Source: Nocardia sp. NBC_00403 (GTDB taxonomy: Bacteria; Actinomycetota; Actinomycetes; Mycobacteriales; Mycobacteriaceae). Taken from it: a stretch of DNA of 64,000 nt. The notes beneath the pieces were generated by a model. It worked only from the letters and a program-made list of their open reading frames with translations, searched no databases and was not told where the DNA came from. This document shows positions 41,316 to 49,975 of the stretch, one piece after another (position 1 is the stretch's first letter; each line of letters starts with the position of its first letter). Made by a program: the position numbers and the translations under genes. Location: the NCBI RefSeq assembly GCF_036046055.1, contig NZ_CP107939.1:5456001-5520000 (forward strand), in the 5' to 3' direction.

Positions 41316-43274
41316 ATGGAGCAACACATGGACGACGAGACTGAACGCACGCCGCGACTCACCGCGTTCCCGCGCATCGACGACTACGGTTTCATCTCCG
41401 ATTGCGAGGTCACCGCACTTATCGCCCCCAGCGGAGCCATCGAGTGGATGTGCCTACCCCGCATGGACTCCCCCAGTGTCTTCGCAGCCATACTCGATCG
41501 TTCCGCCGGTTCGTTCCGGTTCGCCCCTGCCGACTTCATGGTGCCCACCGATCGCCGCTACGTCCCCGGCACGATGGTCATGGAGACGAGTTGGCGCAGT
41601 GGCGAAGGGTGGGCGACAGTTCGTGATGTGCTGCTGGTCGGGCCCTGGCGACACCAGACACCCGGCCATAGCGCCCATCGCCGAACGCCCACCGACTACG
41701 ACGCCGAGCACATTCTGCTGCGGACGGTGCACTGTGAGACCGGGCAGATTCAGTTTGTGCTCGACTGCCAACCATCTTTCGACTACGGCAGGCATCGCGC
41801 TCATTGGGAGTACCTCGACAGTTACCACCTCGCGCAGGCCAGCGCTGACGGGATCGATCTGCAGCTGACACTGAGCACCGACATGCGCTTGGGGCTGGAA
41901 GGTACGCACGCGCTTGCCCGCACCCTGCTGAAGGCGGACGACACACGCTTCTGTGCGCTCTCCTGGGGTAGTCGCGACGCCCCCCGCGCCGTTGACGACG
42001 CCGATGAACGGCTGCTACGGACAATCCACCATTGGCGGCACTGGCTGGCCGGCGGGCGGTTTCCGGATCATCCGTGGACTGCCCAGCTCACCCGCAGCGC
42101 GCTGACCCTCAAGGGTCTGACCTTCGCCCCCACCGGTGCCATCAGTGCTGCGGCCACCACGTCATTACCCGAAACCCCAGGTGGACAACGCAATTGGGAC
42201 TACCGCTACTCGTGGATACGCGACTCCGCCTTCGCGCTGTGGGGCCTGTACACACTGGGCTTCAGCTGGGAGGCGAACGAATTCTTCTCGTACATCATCA
42301 GCTTGACCGAAGATGTCCGCGACATGCAGATCGTCTACGGCATCGGCGGCGAAACCGACCTCACCGAGCGGACCCTCACCCACCTGCGCGGCTACGAAAA
42401 TGCCGGCCCCGTGCGCATCGGCAACGGCGCGTACCAGCAACGCCAGCACGATGTGTGGGGCGCTGCACTGGACGCGGTCTATCTCTACGCACGCAACCAA
42501 GACCAAATCGACGCCCGAGCGTGGCCGCTGCTGGGCCGGGCGGTCAAGAGCGCCCTCACCTACTGGCGCGAACCGGACCATGGCATTTGGGAAGTACGCG
42601 GGGAGCCCCAACACTTCACCTCCAGCAAGGTCATGTGTTGGGTTGCCGCCGATCGCGGCGCCCGGCTGGCCCGCATCCACCAGGACTTCGAACGCGCACA
42701 TCGCTGGCAACAGGCCGCAGACGAAATCCACGCCGACATATGCACCCATGCGGTCGACTCCCGGCAGGTGTTCACCCAGTACTACGGCAGCACGGCACTG
42801 GATGCTTCGACCTTGCTCATCCCGCTGGTTCGTTTCCTGCCACCCGACGACGACCGGGTACGCAACACGGTGTTGGCCATCGCCGACGAACTGACCGAGG
42901 ACGGCCTCGTATTGCGGTACCGCGTCAGTGAAACCGACGATGGATGTGCGGGGGAAGAAGGCGCTTTCACGATCTGCTCGTTCTGGCTTGTCTCGGCACT
43001 GTCGGAGATCGGCGAAAAGAAGCGAGCCAAACAGCTGTGCGAGAAACTGCTTGCCTACGCCAGCCCTCTTGGCCTCTACGCGGAGGAGATCGACCCACGA
43101 ACCGGCCGGCACTGGGGCAACTACCCCCAGGCGTTCACCCACCTCGCGCTGATCAACGCCGTAATGCACGTCATCCAGGACGAACAAGCCGTACTGCGGC
43201 AGGCACTGGGCGGGGAATCGATCGCCCCACGACTGGACGTTGCATCATCTACACCGGGATACATGCACCGCTAA
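41316..43274 (+). CDS. glycoside hydrolase family 15 (glucoamylase/trehalase-like)
   Basis: 652 residues. The N-terminal GH15-associated domain is IDDYGFISDCEVTALIAPSG and EWMCLPRMDSPSVFAAILD. The (alpha/alpha)6 catalytic domain includes RNWDYRYSWIRDSAFALWGL, DHGIWEVRGEPQHFTSSKVM (general acid Glu region) and GAFTICSFWLVSALSEIG (second Glu region at EEGAF). No signal peptide is seen, so it is cytosolic, which fits mycobacterial GH15 trehalases. It hydrolyses alpha-linked glucose from maltooligosaccharides or trehalose. ATG at 41316 was chosen; 41328 is an alternative. Confidence 0.92.
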   Translation: MEQHMDDETERTPRLTAFPRIDDYGFISDCEVTALIAPSGAIEWMCLPRMDSPSVFAAILDRSAGSFRFAPADFMVPTDRRYVPGTMVMETSWRSGEGWATVRDVLLVGPWRHQTPGHSAHRRTPTDYDAEHILLRTVHCETGQIQFVLDCQPSFDYGRHRAHWEYLDSYHLAQASADGIDLQLTLSTDMRLGLEGTHALARTLLKADDTRFCALSWGSRDAPRAVDDADERLLRTIHHWRHWLAGGRFPDHPWTAQLTRSALTLKGLTFAPTGAISAAATTSLPETPGGQRNWDYRYSWIRDSAFALWGLYTLGFSWEANEFFSYIISLTEDVRDMQIVYGIGGETDLTERTLTHLRGYENAGPVRIGNGAYQQRQHDVWGAALDAVYLYARNQDQIDARAWPLLGRAVKSALTYWREPDHGIWEVRGEPQHFTSSKVMCWVAADRGARLARIHQDFERAHRWQQAADEIHADICTHAVDSRQVFTQYYGSTALDASTLLIPLVRFLPPDDDRVRNTVLAIADELTEDGLVLRYRVSETDDGCAGEEGAFTICSFWLVSALSEIGEKKRAKQLCEKLLAYASPLGLYAEEIDPRTGRHWGNYPQAFTHLALINAVMHVIQDEQAVLRQALGGESIAPRLDVASSTPGYMHR

Positions 43275-43572
43275 CCCTGACGCTCGGGATAACCACGACA
43301 GCTCGACCACCGGACGCGAGAGGGTGCGGTTCGCCGATCGGTAATGCCACCGCTGCAGTGGCTTCCGCGATCCAGGCGCAATGTAGGTGGTCTGGTCTTA
43401 CCGCTCGAGCACCCCGCGTGTCGAGGCTTCGGACCTAAACGTGTCGGAGGTGGTGGCGATAGATGGGGCAATCCCACGGGTGTCCGTACTGCGTAGGGCC
43501 GAAATCGACCGTAGACCAACAACTCTCGGTACGGTCCGTGCGTGGTGAACCACGGTAAGACGTGTTTGCTCC

Positions 43573-44247
43573 TTGTCAGGGGAAGCGGCCTACCAAGGCC
43601 GGCGCTCGGACGCGCGGCTCACGACCTCGGCGGCACCCGTCACCCGCGCGACGCCCGCCCCGACGACAACCTCCTCGGTGACACCGACTACCCCGGCCAC
43701 ACCACCAGCGATCATCGCGCCCGCACCGCCGGCTGCGGCACCCGCGCCCGTCGCACCTCCAGCCGCGGCGGCCGCGACGACAACCCCCGCATCTCCCAGC
43801 GTCTACTACCCGAACTGCGCCGCAGCTCGCGCTGCGGGCGCCGCTACGACGCGGCGAACGTCGAACCAAAAGTCGGCCGCCGCGGCCACGCTGCCGACGC
43901 CGACGGGGCCGGGGGTGGTCAACCCGAGCAGCGCGCCGAGCTGGTCTGCAGAGCTGCGTCAGAATTGCGTCGCGGCCAACCCTGAGCAGTCAGACCGTGA
44001 GGACCATGCGGTATCGGGCCCGCCCCTGTTCCATTGCGGCATAGGCCTCGGCAGCTTGATCCAGTGGCCGTTCCTGGGTTCGCGCGCGCACACCGGATTG
44101 GACCGCGAATTGCATCGTTTCCTCGATATCGCGCGCGGTGCCGGAGGCGTGGCCGGTGACGCTGAGTCCGGTCATGATCAGCTGCGTCGGGGTGATCGGC
44201 AATGGCTCGGCGGTGACGCCGATGGCGATGAGTTCACCGCGCGGTAG
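43573..44247 (+). pseudogene. Ala/Pro/Thr-rich protein with truncated Excalibur-like domain
   Basis: From ATG at 43573 comes a low-complexity linker (APAPPAAAPAPVAPPAAAAA) and then SVYYPNCAAARAAGAA, the first half of an Excalibur calcium-binding domain. The expected DRDGDGxxCE second half is missing. The frame instead runs on, 258 bases into the antisense of the alcohol dehydrogenase, before a stop. I think the true end was lost by mutation. A different reading frame (GTG 43542) shows nothing familiar. Confidence 0.4.
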
Positions 44248-45003
44248 CAGCCCACCAACCGTTTCGGCCATGGCTGTGGCGCTGCCGACGGTCCCCAGAA
44301 CGACCGACACACCACCGAGTCCGCGCAATGCCTTGCTGACATCACCGGCGGTCGAGTCGATGTAGTGGTGGGCGCCGAGCGCGCGGGCGTCCTCGGCTTT
44401 GTCAGGGCCGCGGGCGATCGCAATCGTTTCAAAGCCCATCGCGCGCGCGAACTGCACGCCGAGGTGGCCCAGTCCGCCGATCCCCAGAATGGCCACACGG
44501 TGGCCGGGCACCGCCCTGGTTTCGCGAAGTGCGAGGAAGGTGGTGACTCCGGCGCAACCCATCGGCGCGGCCTCGGCCAGGGAAAGCTCGTCGGGGATGC
44601 GGGCCAGCGCATTGGCCGGTACGGTCACCGACTCGGCGTATCCACCGGGGTAGTGCCAGCTGGGGACCTGCAAGTTCTGGCAGTGGATGAAGTCGCCTTT
44701 CCGGCATGGAATGCACTTGCTGCAATGCCCACCGAACCAGCCCACAGCCACGCGGTCACCGACGACGTAATTGTCGACATCGGCGCCCAGTTCGGCGATC
44801 GTGCCGGCGATCTCATGCCCGGGTGTCAGCGGCCACGCCATGCCGGGGAACGCGCCGCTGATGAACGCACGGTCGGTGCCGCAGATCCCACACGCCGAGA
44901 CCGCGATGCGGACATGGTTGTGAGGCGGTGAAGTCGTATCAACATCGACCAGTTTCAACGCCGCACCGGCGGACTGCACGTGAACAGCCTGATGAGTAGA
45001 CAT
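43990..45003 (-). CDS. zinc-dependent alcohol dehydrogenase (MDR superfamily)
   Basis: 337 residues. Catalytic zinc ligands are in SACGICGTD (Cys) and TPGHEIAGTI (His-Glu). The structural zinc lobe is CSKCIPCRKGDFIHC with four cysteines. The Rossmann motif is VAILGIGGLGHLGVQFARAM. The order matches AdhP/AdhA-type ethanol or aldehyde oxidoreductases. ATG at 45003 follows GAGGATACC. It stands alone between the Excalibur remnant and IS remnants; the physiological substrate is not determinable. Confidence 0.92.
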   Translation of the reverse strand: MSTHQAVHVQSAGAALKLVDVDTTSPPHNHVRIAVSACGICGTDRAFISGAFPGMAWPLTPGHEIAGTIAELGADVDNYVVGDRVAVGWFGGHCSKCIPCRKGDFIHCQNLQVPSWHYPGGYAESVTVPANALARIPDELSLAEAAPMGCAGVTTFLALRETRAVPGHRVAILGIGGLGHLGVQFARAMGFETIAIARGPDKAEDARALGAHHYIDSTAGDVSKALRGLGGVSVVLGTVGSATAMAETVGGLLPRGELIAIGVTAEPLPITPTQLIMTGLSVTGHASGTARDIEETMQFAVQSGVRARTQERPLDQAAEAYAAMEQGRARYRMVLTV

Positions 45004-45382
45004 CGGTATCCTCGCTTTCCTCGGGGAGCGTCGGTGGCGGCGAGGGCCTCACCGCAGCATGATCGAGGCAGCGGCGCCGGCAATTCTCGAACGGCAATCG
45101 GGGCACCGGATGAAACATCAGTTCTCACGGTCTGTGGCACCCCTGGATGCGATGCCACCGACGCTACTATCGCCTTCAACGATGGTGCCAGCGGCACCCT
45201 GGTTGTGTCCGTAGAACTACCTGGTCGTGCCACCTTGTGCCGGCCGGCCACGGCTCGTCATCCGTCCTGCGCAGCGTCGCACGCTCGACAGAAGGCACCG
45301 ACCCGATAAGGGTGCCTGGAGAATTATACGTTCGCCGAGGCGGTACTGAGGTGTAACGCGACAGGTGCGCGTGCGCGTGGGG
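45004..45382. other. intergenic region, no supported gene
   Basis: No frame with a start context or known family was found. It separates the alcohol dehydrogenase promoter from transposase remnants. Confidence 0.4.
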
Positions 45383-45490
45383 CGTCGAGCAACCTTCGGT
45401 GGGTGGTCCGGATGTCGAATCTTTGAGCCGACTGCGAAGTCGCGGACCGGCATGGTGTGCTGGTTGTGCCAGCCGATGCATAGCGGACCG
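45383..45490 (-). pseudogene. C-terminal scrap of an IS630 transposase
   Basis: The minus strand reads GWHNQHTMPVRDFAVGSKIR and HPDHPPKVA, matching the last 30 residues of the intact IS630 transposase at 28.7 kb (RWHNQHAQPKREFAVNSKIR, DYLPKVA). The stop TGA is mutated to CGA. Only this end is left. It reads in one frame with the adjoining IS110 scrap. Confidence 0.7.
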
Positions 45491-45515
45491 GAACTTTCCC
45501 GCGCCACCGGGGAAG

Positions 45516-45735
45516 ACTCGAGCAGAAACCGTTGCAGTCGGTTGATCGTCGCAGTTCGCGCGCGACCGAGTTCGTCTCGGCGATCAGTGAGCATGCCCAG
45601 TATGACCAGCTCCGAATCGGGCTCGACAGGAAGCAGATTCGGCGAATACAGCGCCGCCATCGCCACTGAGCGTGCGTCGACCGGGCCGGTCTTGCGGCCG
45701 TTGACGGTGGCGAATACTCGCTGTCTGGCCATCAG
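45516..45735 (-). pseudogene. fragment of an IS110-family transposase
   Basis: The minus strand reads ATVNGRKTGPVDARSVAMAA, LVILGMLTDRRDELGRARTA and TINRLQRFLLE. This is the segment of an IS110-type transposase between the RuvC-like and C-terminal parts. Both ends are missing. It overlaps the stop of the coxE-like gene by 4 bases, so the insertion or its decay lies right at the edge of the CO dehydrogenase cluster. Confidence 0.65.
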
Positions 45736-46931
45736 GTGACAACCGCCGATGCCAGGTCCTGTATGAACGCATGCATGCCCGCCAGCGTGTGCGCGGGCAT
45801 CATGATGTCGCAGTATGGCAGGGCTGCCGCCATCGCACCGGTGGCTGGCTGGAACCGGGAGTCGCCCGCACGAGGGTTGAGCCAGATGACGCGCCAAGCC
45901 CGGCGTCGGATCCGGGCCATCGCGCGGGCGAGAACATCGGGGGTGTCGCTGTCCCAGCCATCCGAGGCGATGACGACGACGGCGCCGCGCACCGCATTGC
46001 CGGACGGAGTGGCAAGTAGCGTGCCGAGGCATCTGCCGATGTGCGTGCCGCCGTGGCGGTCGACCACCTTGTCATTGGCCCGGGCCACCGCGACATCCGG
46101 CGAACGGTGCGCCAGCACCGAGGTCAGCCTGGTCAGCGAGGTGGAGAAGGCGAACACCTCGGGGCGATCGGGCGAACGGCGCTGCATCGCGGCCCGCATC
46201 AGGTGCAGGTAGATCGTCGAATACGGCTGCATCGAGCGGCTGACGTCGCAGATCATGACGATTCGGCGCGGGCGGCTACGGGGACGAGTGCGGACCAGCA
46301 CCGCTGACTCCCAGCCGGTGCGGCGGGAGTTGTTCATCGTCGCCCGGAAGTCGATCCGCTTGCCGTGCGGATGGTTTTCGTAGCGCCTGCTGCTGCGCTG
46401 CGGCCAGTGCGCCGACACCTGCTCCAGCCAGGTTCCGACCGTTCGCAGATCGTCCGGATCGAAGTGATCGAACGGTTCCTGTGCTCGTGCCGCGAGCCGG
46501 CTCGGCAGTACGTCCGGCAGCGCCACACCCTGGTCGGTCGAGCGGTCGGCAACGACCGCCGATCGCGTTGTCGCCCAAGGGACTTCACCGCTTTGCCGAG
46601 ATTGCCCCCGCCCGCTCACGCGCGGTGCCGACGGGCGTTCGGTCGGCAGACTGCGTGTTCGGCTCGGCGGGTCCACACCTAACACCGCGTCGGCGAACAC
46701 CATCGCGAAGACCGCGTCGAAGGCAGCGAGATCCTGCATGCGATCGACGAGCGTGAGCCGCGCAGCCCAGTAGAACTCGGTGCGCGACCGCGGCGCCATG
46801 CGGCGCAAGGCTTGCACGAACAGCGCCGGCCCGCTCGGGGCCACCGCGATGCCACCACGCCGCAGCCGGGCGACCACCGCGACAGCGAAGGCAGCGAGAT
46901 CGACACCACGTAACAGAACCGCCCGTGTCAT
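45732..46931 (-). CDS. coxE: CoxE-like von Willebrand factor A domain protein
   Basis: 399 residues. VWA domain with the metal-ion-dependent adhesion site DVSRSM (VMICDVSRSMQPYSTIYLHL), HGGTHIGRCLGTLL and VVIASDGWDSDTPDVLARAM. CoxE works with the MoxR-type ATPase CoxD in maturing the copper-sulfur-molybdenum centre of CO dehydrogenase. Its ATG overlaps the coxG stop by 4 bases. It is the last gene of the cluster and its stop lies inside an IS110 remnant, but the protein looks complete. Confidence 0.88.
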   Translation of the reverse strand: MTRAVLLRGVDLAAFAVAVVARLRRGGIAVAPSGPALFVQALRRMAPRSRTEFYWAARLTLVDRMQDLAAFDAVFAMVFADAVLGVDPPSRTRSLPTERPSAPRVSGRGQSRQSGEVPWATTRSAVVADRSTDQGVALPDVLPSRLAARAQEPFDHFDPDDLRTVGTWLEQVSAHWPQRSSRRYENHPHGKRIDFRATMNNSRRTGWESAVLVRTRPRSRPRRIVMICDVSRSMQPYSTIYLHLMRAAMQRRSPDRPEVFAFSTSLTRLTSVLAHRSPDVAVARANDKVVDRHGGTHIGRCLGTLLATPSGNAVRGAVVVIASDGWDSDTPDVLARAMARIRRRAWRVIWLNPRAGDSRFQPATGAMAAALPYCDIMMPAHTLAGMHAFIQDLASAVVT

Positions 46932-47578
46932 CGCTTCCCGCGCATCAGCTTGCGTACCAGGACAATTGCGAGCACGGCAGCCAGCCCTGACGCGATCGCC
47001 GGCGCATATTTCTTGACTATCGCGGGCCCGACCAGATCGACGAGGTCGAGCGGTGCCGGCTCGGATTGTGCGACCGGTTGCGGCCGCATCCCTCGGCTGT
47101 CCGGCGCGACCACTGGCTGCGCGGCGGCCGAATCGCCCGCCGCGAGTTTCGCTTCCAGGGCTGCCACGAACTGACCAACCAGTTTCTCGGACACCTGCTG
47201 CAGTATCCCGCTGCCGAATTGGGCAAGCTTGCCGACGATCTTGAGGTCGGTGTCCACGGTGATGCGGGTCTTGTCGCCGTCTTCGTGCAGTTGCGTGGTG
47301 ATGGTCGCCACTGCGTTTCCGGATCCGCGTGAATCCCGGCCGCTGCCGTTGATAACGGCGCGATGGTCGTGTTCGTCGCGCTCGACGAAATTCGCCTTCC
47401 CGGTGAATTCGCTGGTCACCGGGCCGACTTTGACCTCGAGTTTGCCGAGGAAGTCGGCTCCCTCCCAGCCGACCATCTGCGCTCCAGGCATCAGCGGGAC
47501 CACCTGTTCGAGGTCGGTCAGCACCTCCCATGCCCGCTCGACGGGCGCATTGACGGTGAACTCGTTGGCAATCTTCAT
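46928..47578 (-). CDS. coxG: CoxG, carbon monoxide dehydrogenase membrane-anchor subunit family
   Basis: 216 residues. The SRPBCC fold of the CoxG family is clear: NEFTVNAPVERAWEVLTDLE, VPLMPGAQMVGWEGADFLGK, VKVGPVTSEFTGKANFVERD and RGSGNAVATITTQLHEDGDK. A linker leads to a C-terminal transmembrane helix (IASGLAAVLAIVLVRKLM). CoxG is thought to recruit the dehydrogenase to the membrane, where quinones accept its electrons. It overlaps coxE by 4 bases and follows coxD by 13 bases. Confidence 0.93.
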   Translation of the reverse strand: MKIANEFTVNAPVERAWEVLTDLEQVVPLMPGAQMVGWEGADFLGKLEVKVGPVTSEFTGKANFVERDEHDHRAVINGSGRDSRGSGNAVATITTQLHEDGDKTRITVDTDLKIVGKLAQFGSGILQQVSEKLVGQFVAALEAKLAAGDSAAAQPVVAPDSRGMRPQPVAQSEPAPLDLVDLVGPAIVKKYAPAIASGLAAVLAIVLVRKLMRGKR

Positions 47579-47591
47579 CGGAGTATCCCTC

Positions 47592-48479
47592 TCATCCGGT
47601 AGCCAAGCCTTGGGTGTACTCGACGAATGCCGTGTGCACGGTGGCGCGGTCGTCGGGTGTCTTCGCCAGTGCGCTCAGCGCGGTCACCGCCTCCGGCGCG
47701 GTGAGATCGGCGACGTCGAGCGTCGCCAGCGCGGCGATCCAGTCGATGGTCTCGGCGACGCCGGGCGGCTTGTCGAGATCGAGATCGCGGGCACGGCCGA
47801 CGAATCGGGTGGCGTGATCGATCAGCGCGTCGGTTGCCCCGGGCACGGTGCGTCGCACGATCGCCACCGCGCGGGCGGGCTCCGGGTAGTCGATCCAGTG
47901 GTAGAGGCAGCGCCGGCGCAGCGCGTCGTGCAGGTCGCGACTGCGGTTCGAGGTCAGCACCGCGGTTGGCGGGTGTTCGGCAACAAAGGTCCCGAGTTCG
48001 GGAACTGTCACGGTGGCCTCACCGAGGAATTCGAGCAGCAGCGCTTCGAATTCGTCATCGGCACGGTCGATTTCGTCGATCAACAGCACCGGGGGCGTCG
48101 GACCGCGATATCGCACACAGCGCAGGATCGGGCGGTCCACCAGGAATGCCTCGGTGAACAGGTCGGCTTCGGTGAGATCGGTGCCGCGCGCCTCGGCGAG
48201 CCGGATGCTCAGCAGCTGACGCTGGTAGTTCCAGTCATACAGCGCTTCGCTCACGGTGAGGCCCTCGTAGCACTGCAGGCGGATCAGCGGTGCACCGAGC
48301 ACGGTGGCCAGGGTCTTCGCCGCCGTCGTCTTGCCCACTCCCGGTTCGCCTTCCAGCAGCAGCGGCCGACCCAAAGTGGTGGCCAGATAGAAGGCGGCGG
48401 CGGTCCCGGTATCGAGTAGGTAGTCGTCGGCGTCGAATCGTCGCACCACGTCCTCGACATCGTCGAACGGCGACATCAT
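47592..48479 (-). CDS. coxD: CoxD, MoxR-type AAA+ ATPase
   Basis: 295 residues. Walker A is LLEGEPGVGKTTAAKTLATV, Walker B is VLLIDEIDRADDEFEALLLE, sensor 1 is AVLTSNRSRDLHDALRRRCL. CoxD is the chaperone ATPase needed to insert copper and sulfur into the CO dehydrogenase active site. ATG at 48479 overlaps the upstream nucleotidyltransferase stop by 4 bases; the next codon is also ATG. It is tightly coupled in the cox operon. Confidence 0.93.
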   Translation of the reverse strand: MMSPFDDVEDVVRRFDADDYLLDTGTAAAFYLATTLGRPLLLEGEPGVGKTTAAKTLATVLGAPLIRLQCYEGLTVSEALYDWNYQRQLLSIRLAEARGTDLTEADLFTEAFLVDRPILRCVRYRGPTPPVLLIDEIDRADDEFEALLLEFLGEATVTVPELGTFVAEHPPTAVLTSNRSRDLHDALRRRCLYHWIDYPEPARAVAIVRRTVPGATDALIDHATRFVGRARDLDLDKPPGVAETIDWIAALATLDVADLTAPEAVTALSALAKTPDDRATVHTAFVEYTQGLATG

Positions 48480-49069
48480 GGCGACGCCGCGGCACGCAGG
48501 CGCTCGTAGTCGTCCCAGGTGTCCACGTCCAAGGGCATCGGTGCGTCGATGTCGAGTCGGGACACCATGACGCGGCCCGACTCGATGATCTTCCACACGG
48601 CCTTGTCGCCGTGCAATCGGGCCAACTCGCTGAATACGCTGCGGCTCAGCCAGAATGGATGCCCGATACCATCGTGGTAGCGGCAGACCGTGATCGCGGC
48701 CGACATTCCCTCTTCGATCAGTCGGTCGACGGTCGCCTCCGACAGACCCGGCTGATCACCGAGCATCAGCACGACTCCGGCGGCCCGGGGATGCACCGCG
48801 CTCAGTGCCGCACGCAACGACGACGAACAGCCCGACTCGAAGTTGTCGGCCATGGCCACCTCCATTCCGCTGAGATCGACCTGCTGCCGGACCGCCGCCG
48901 CTGCGCCGCCGAGGGTGACGATGATCTGATCGAAAGCGCAAGATCGCACCATGTCGAGAGTGGCGCCGAGAACTGTCGTATTCCGGTACGGCAGTAGCTG
49001 TTTTGCAGTGCCGAGACGCCGTGAGGTGCCCGCAGCGAGTACGACTCCGGTGACAAACCCGGTTGTCAT
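48476..49069 (-). CDS. MocA/MobA-like molybdopterin cytidylyltransferase
   Basis: 197 residues. The nucleotidyltransferase signature is VVLAAGTSRRLGTAKQLLPY, with MLGDQPGLSEATVDRLIEEG as the metal-binding Asp region. It probably activates the molybdenum cofactor with CTP to give molybdopterin cytosine dinucleotide, the form used by CO dehydrogenases. It overlaps both coxF and coxD by 4 bases. CDP transfer is inferred from the family and context. Confidence 0.88.
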   Translation of the reverse strand: MTTGFVTGVVLAAGTSRRLGTAKQLLPYRNTTVLGATLDMVRSCAFDQIIVTLGGAAAAVRQQVDLSGMEVAMADNFESGCSSSLRAALSAVHPRAAGVVLMLGDQPGLSEATVDRLIEEGMSAAITVCRYHDGIGHPFWLSRSVFSELARLHGDKAVWKIIESGRVMVSRLDIDAPMPLDVDTWDDYERLRAAASP

Positions 49070-49962
49070 GAGCCCGTCTTCGCCGCGGCGAAGGAGGTAC
49101 GACAGCCGGAGCTGCAGAACCAGTAGTCGATATCGTCGATAGTGAGATGCGGTGTGTCCGGCCCGATCGTCACGGTCATGCCGCACACGGGATCGAGCGC
49201 CTCGACCGCGACATCCACCGGGCGGGGCGTGACGGCCAGGCCATCTTTGCGGATCGCCTGGATCACTTGCGCGACAATCGAGACGGCGATTTCCGCGGAG
49301 GTCTTGGCGCCGATCGGCAAACCCACCGGGGTGCGCACGCGCGCCCGCTCGGCGTCGCTCAACCCGAGCTCGTCGAGAATCGACGCACCCCGAATCTTGC
49401 TGGCCACCAACCCGATATACCCCACACCAGCGTCGAGCGCGGCGCGGATCATCTCGGCTTCCGGGCCACCGTGGCTCGCGATCACCATCGCCGTCGTGTC
49501 CGCCGGCGAGTCGGCGCCGGCAGCACTGCGCTGCACCCCGAATCCCACCAGTTCGCACATTTCGGCCAGCGCGTCCGCGATGGGTGTCGCGCCGCAGATG
49601 CGCACCAGCGGCGCCGGGATCTGCGGCTCGAGGAATATCTCCAGCGCTCCGCCGGACAGGCAGGGATTCACCACCACCGCCGCGCCGGGCGCTTCGGGAA
49701 ACTGCAGATCGCCGTCGGGCAGCACGCGCAGCAGCACACTTTCGTGCGACTGCAGGGCACCCAGCGCCGCCTTGCGGACCGAGTTCTGGGCACACTGGCC
49801 GCCAACGAATCCTTCGATCGTCCCGTCTTGCAACAGGATCGCCTCGTCGCCGGCATGCGCCGAGGTCGGCTGTTGCGCGCGCACGACGGTCGCGTGCACG
49901 AACGGAGTCCGGGTGCGAACCAGCTGCTGTGCCCGCTCGGTCAACTTCATCGGTGATCTCAT
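49066..49962 (-). CDS. coxF: CoxF/XdhC-family maturation protein with C-terminal YHS domain
   Basis: 298 residues. The XdhC_CoxI N-terminal part (FVHATVVRAQQPTSAHAGDE, GFVGGQCAQNSVRKAALGAL) is followed by a Rossmann-like part (MVIASHGGPEAEMIRAALDA, YIGLVASKIRGASIL, PVGLPIGAKTSAEIAVSIVA). Residues about 255-298 add a YHS metal-binding domain (LDPVCGMTVTIGP, DYWFCSSGCRTSFA) with three cysteines. XdhC proteins carry sulfurated molybdenum cofactor to the large subunit. It is coupled to coxL (13 bases) and to the nucleotidyltransferase gene (4-base overlap). Confidence 0.9.
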   Translation of the reverse strand: MRSPMKLTERAQQLVRTRTPFVHATVVRAQQPTSAHAGDEAILLQDGTIEGFVGGQCAQNSVRKAALGALQSHESVLLRVLPDGDLQFPEAPGAAVVVNPCLSGGALEIFLEPQIPAPLVRICGATPIADALAEMCELVGFGVQRSAAGADSPADTTAMVIASHGGPEAEMIRAALDAGVGYIGLVASKIRGASILDELGLSDAERARVRTPVGLPIGAKTSAEIAVSIVAQVIQAIRKDGLAVTPRPVDVAVEALDPVCGMTVTIGPDTPHLTIDDIDYWFCSSGCRTSFAAAKTGS

Positions 49963-49975
49963 CGCTCGCTCTCAC

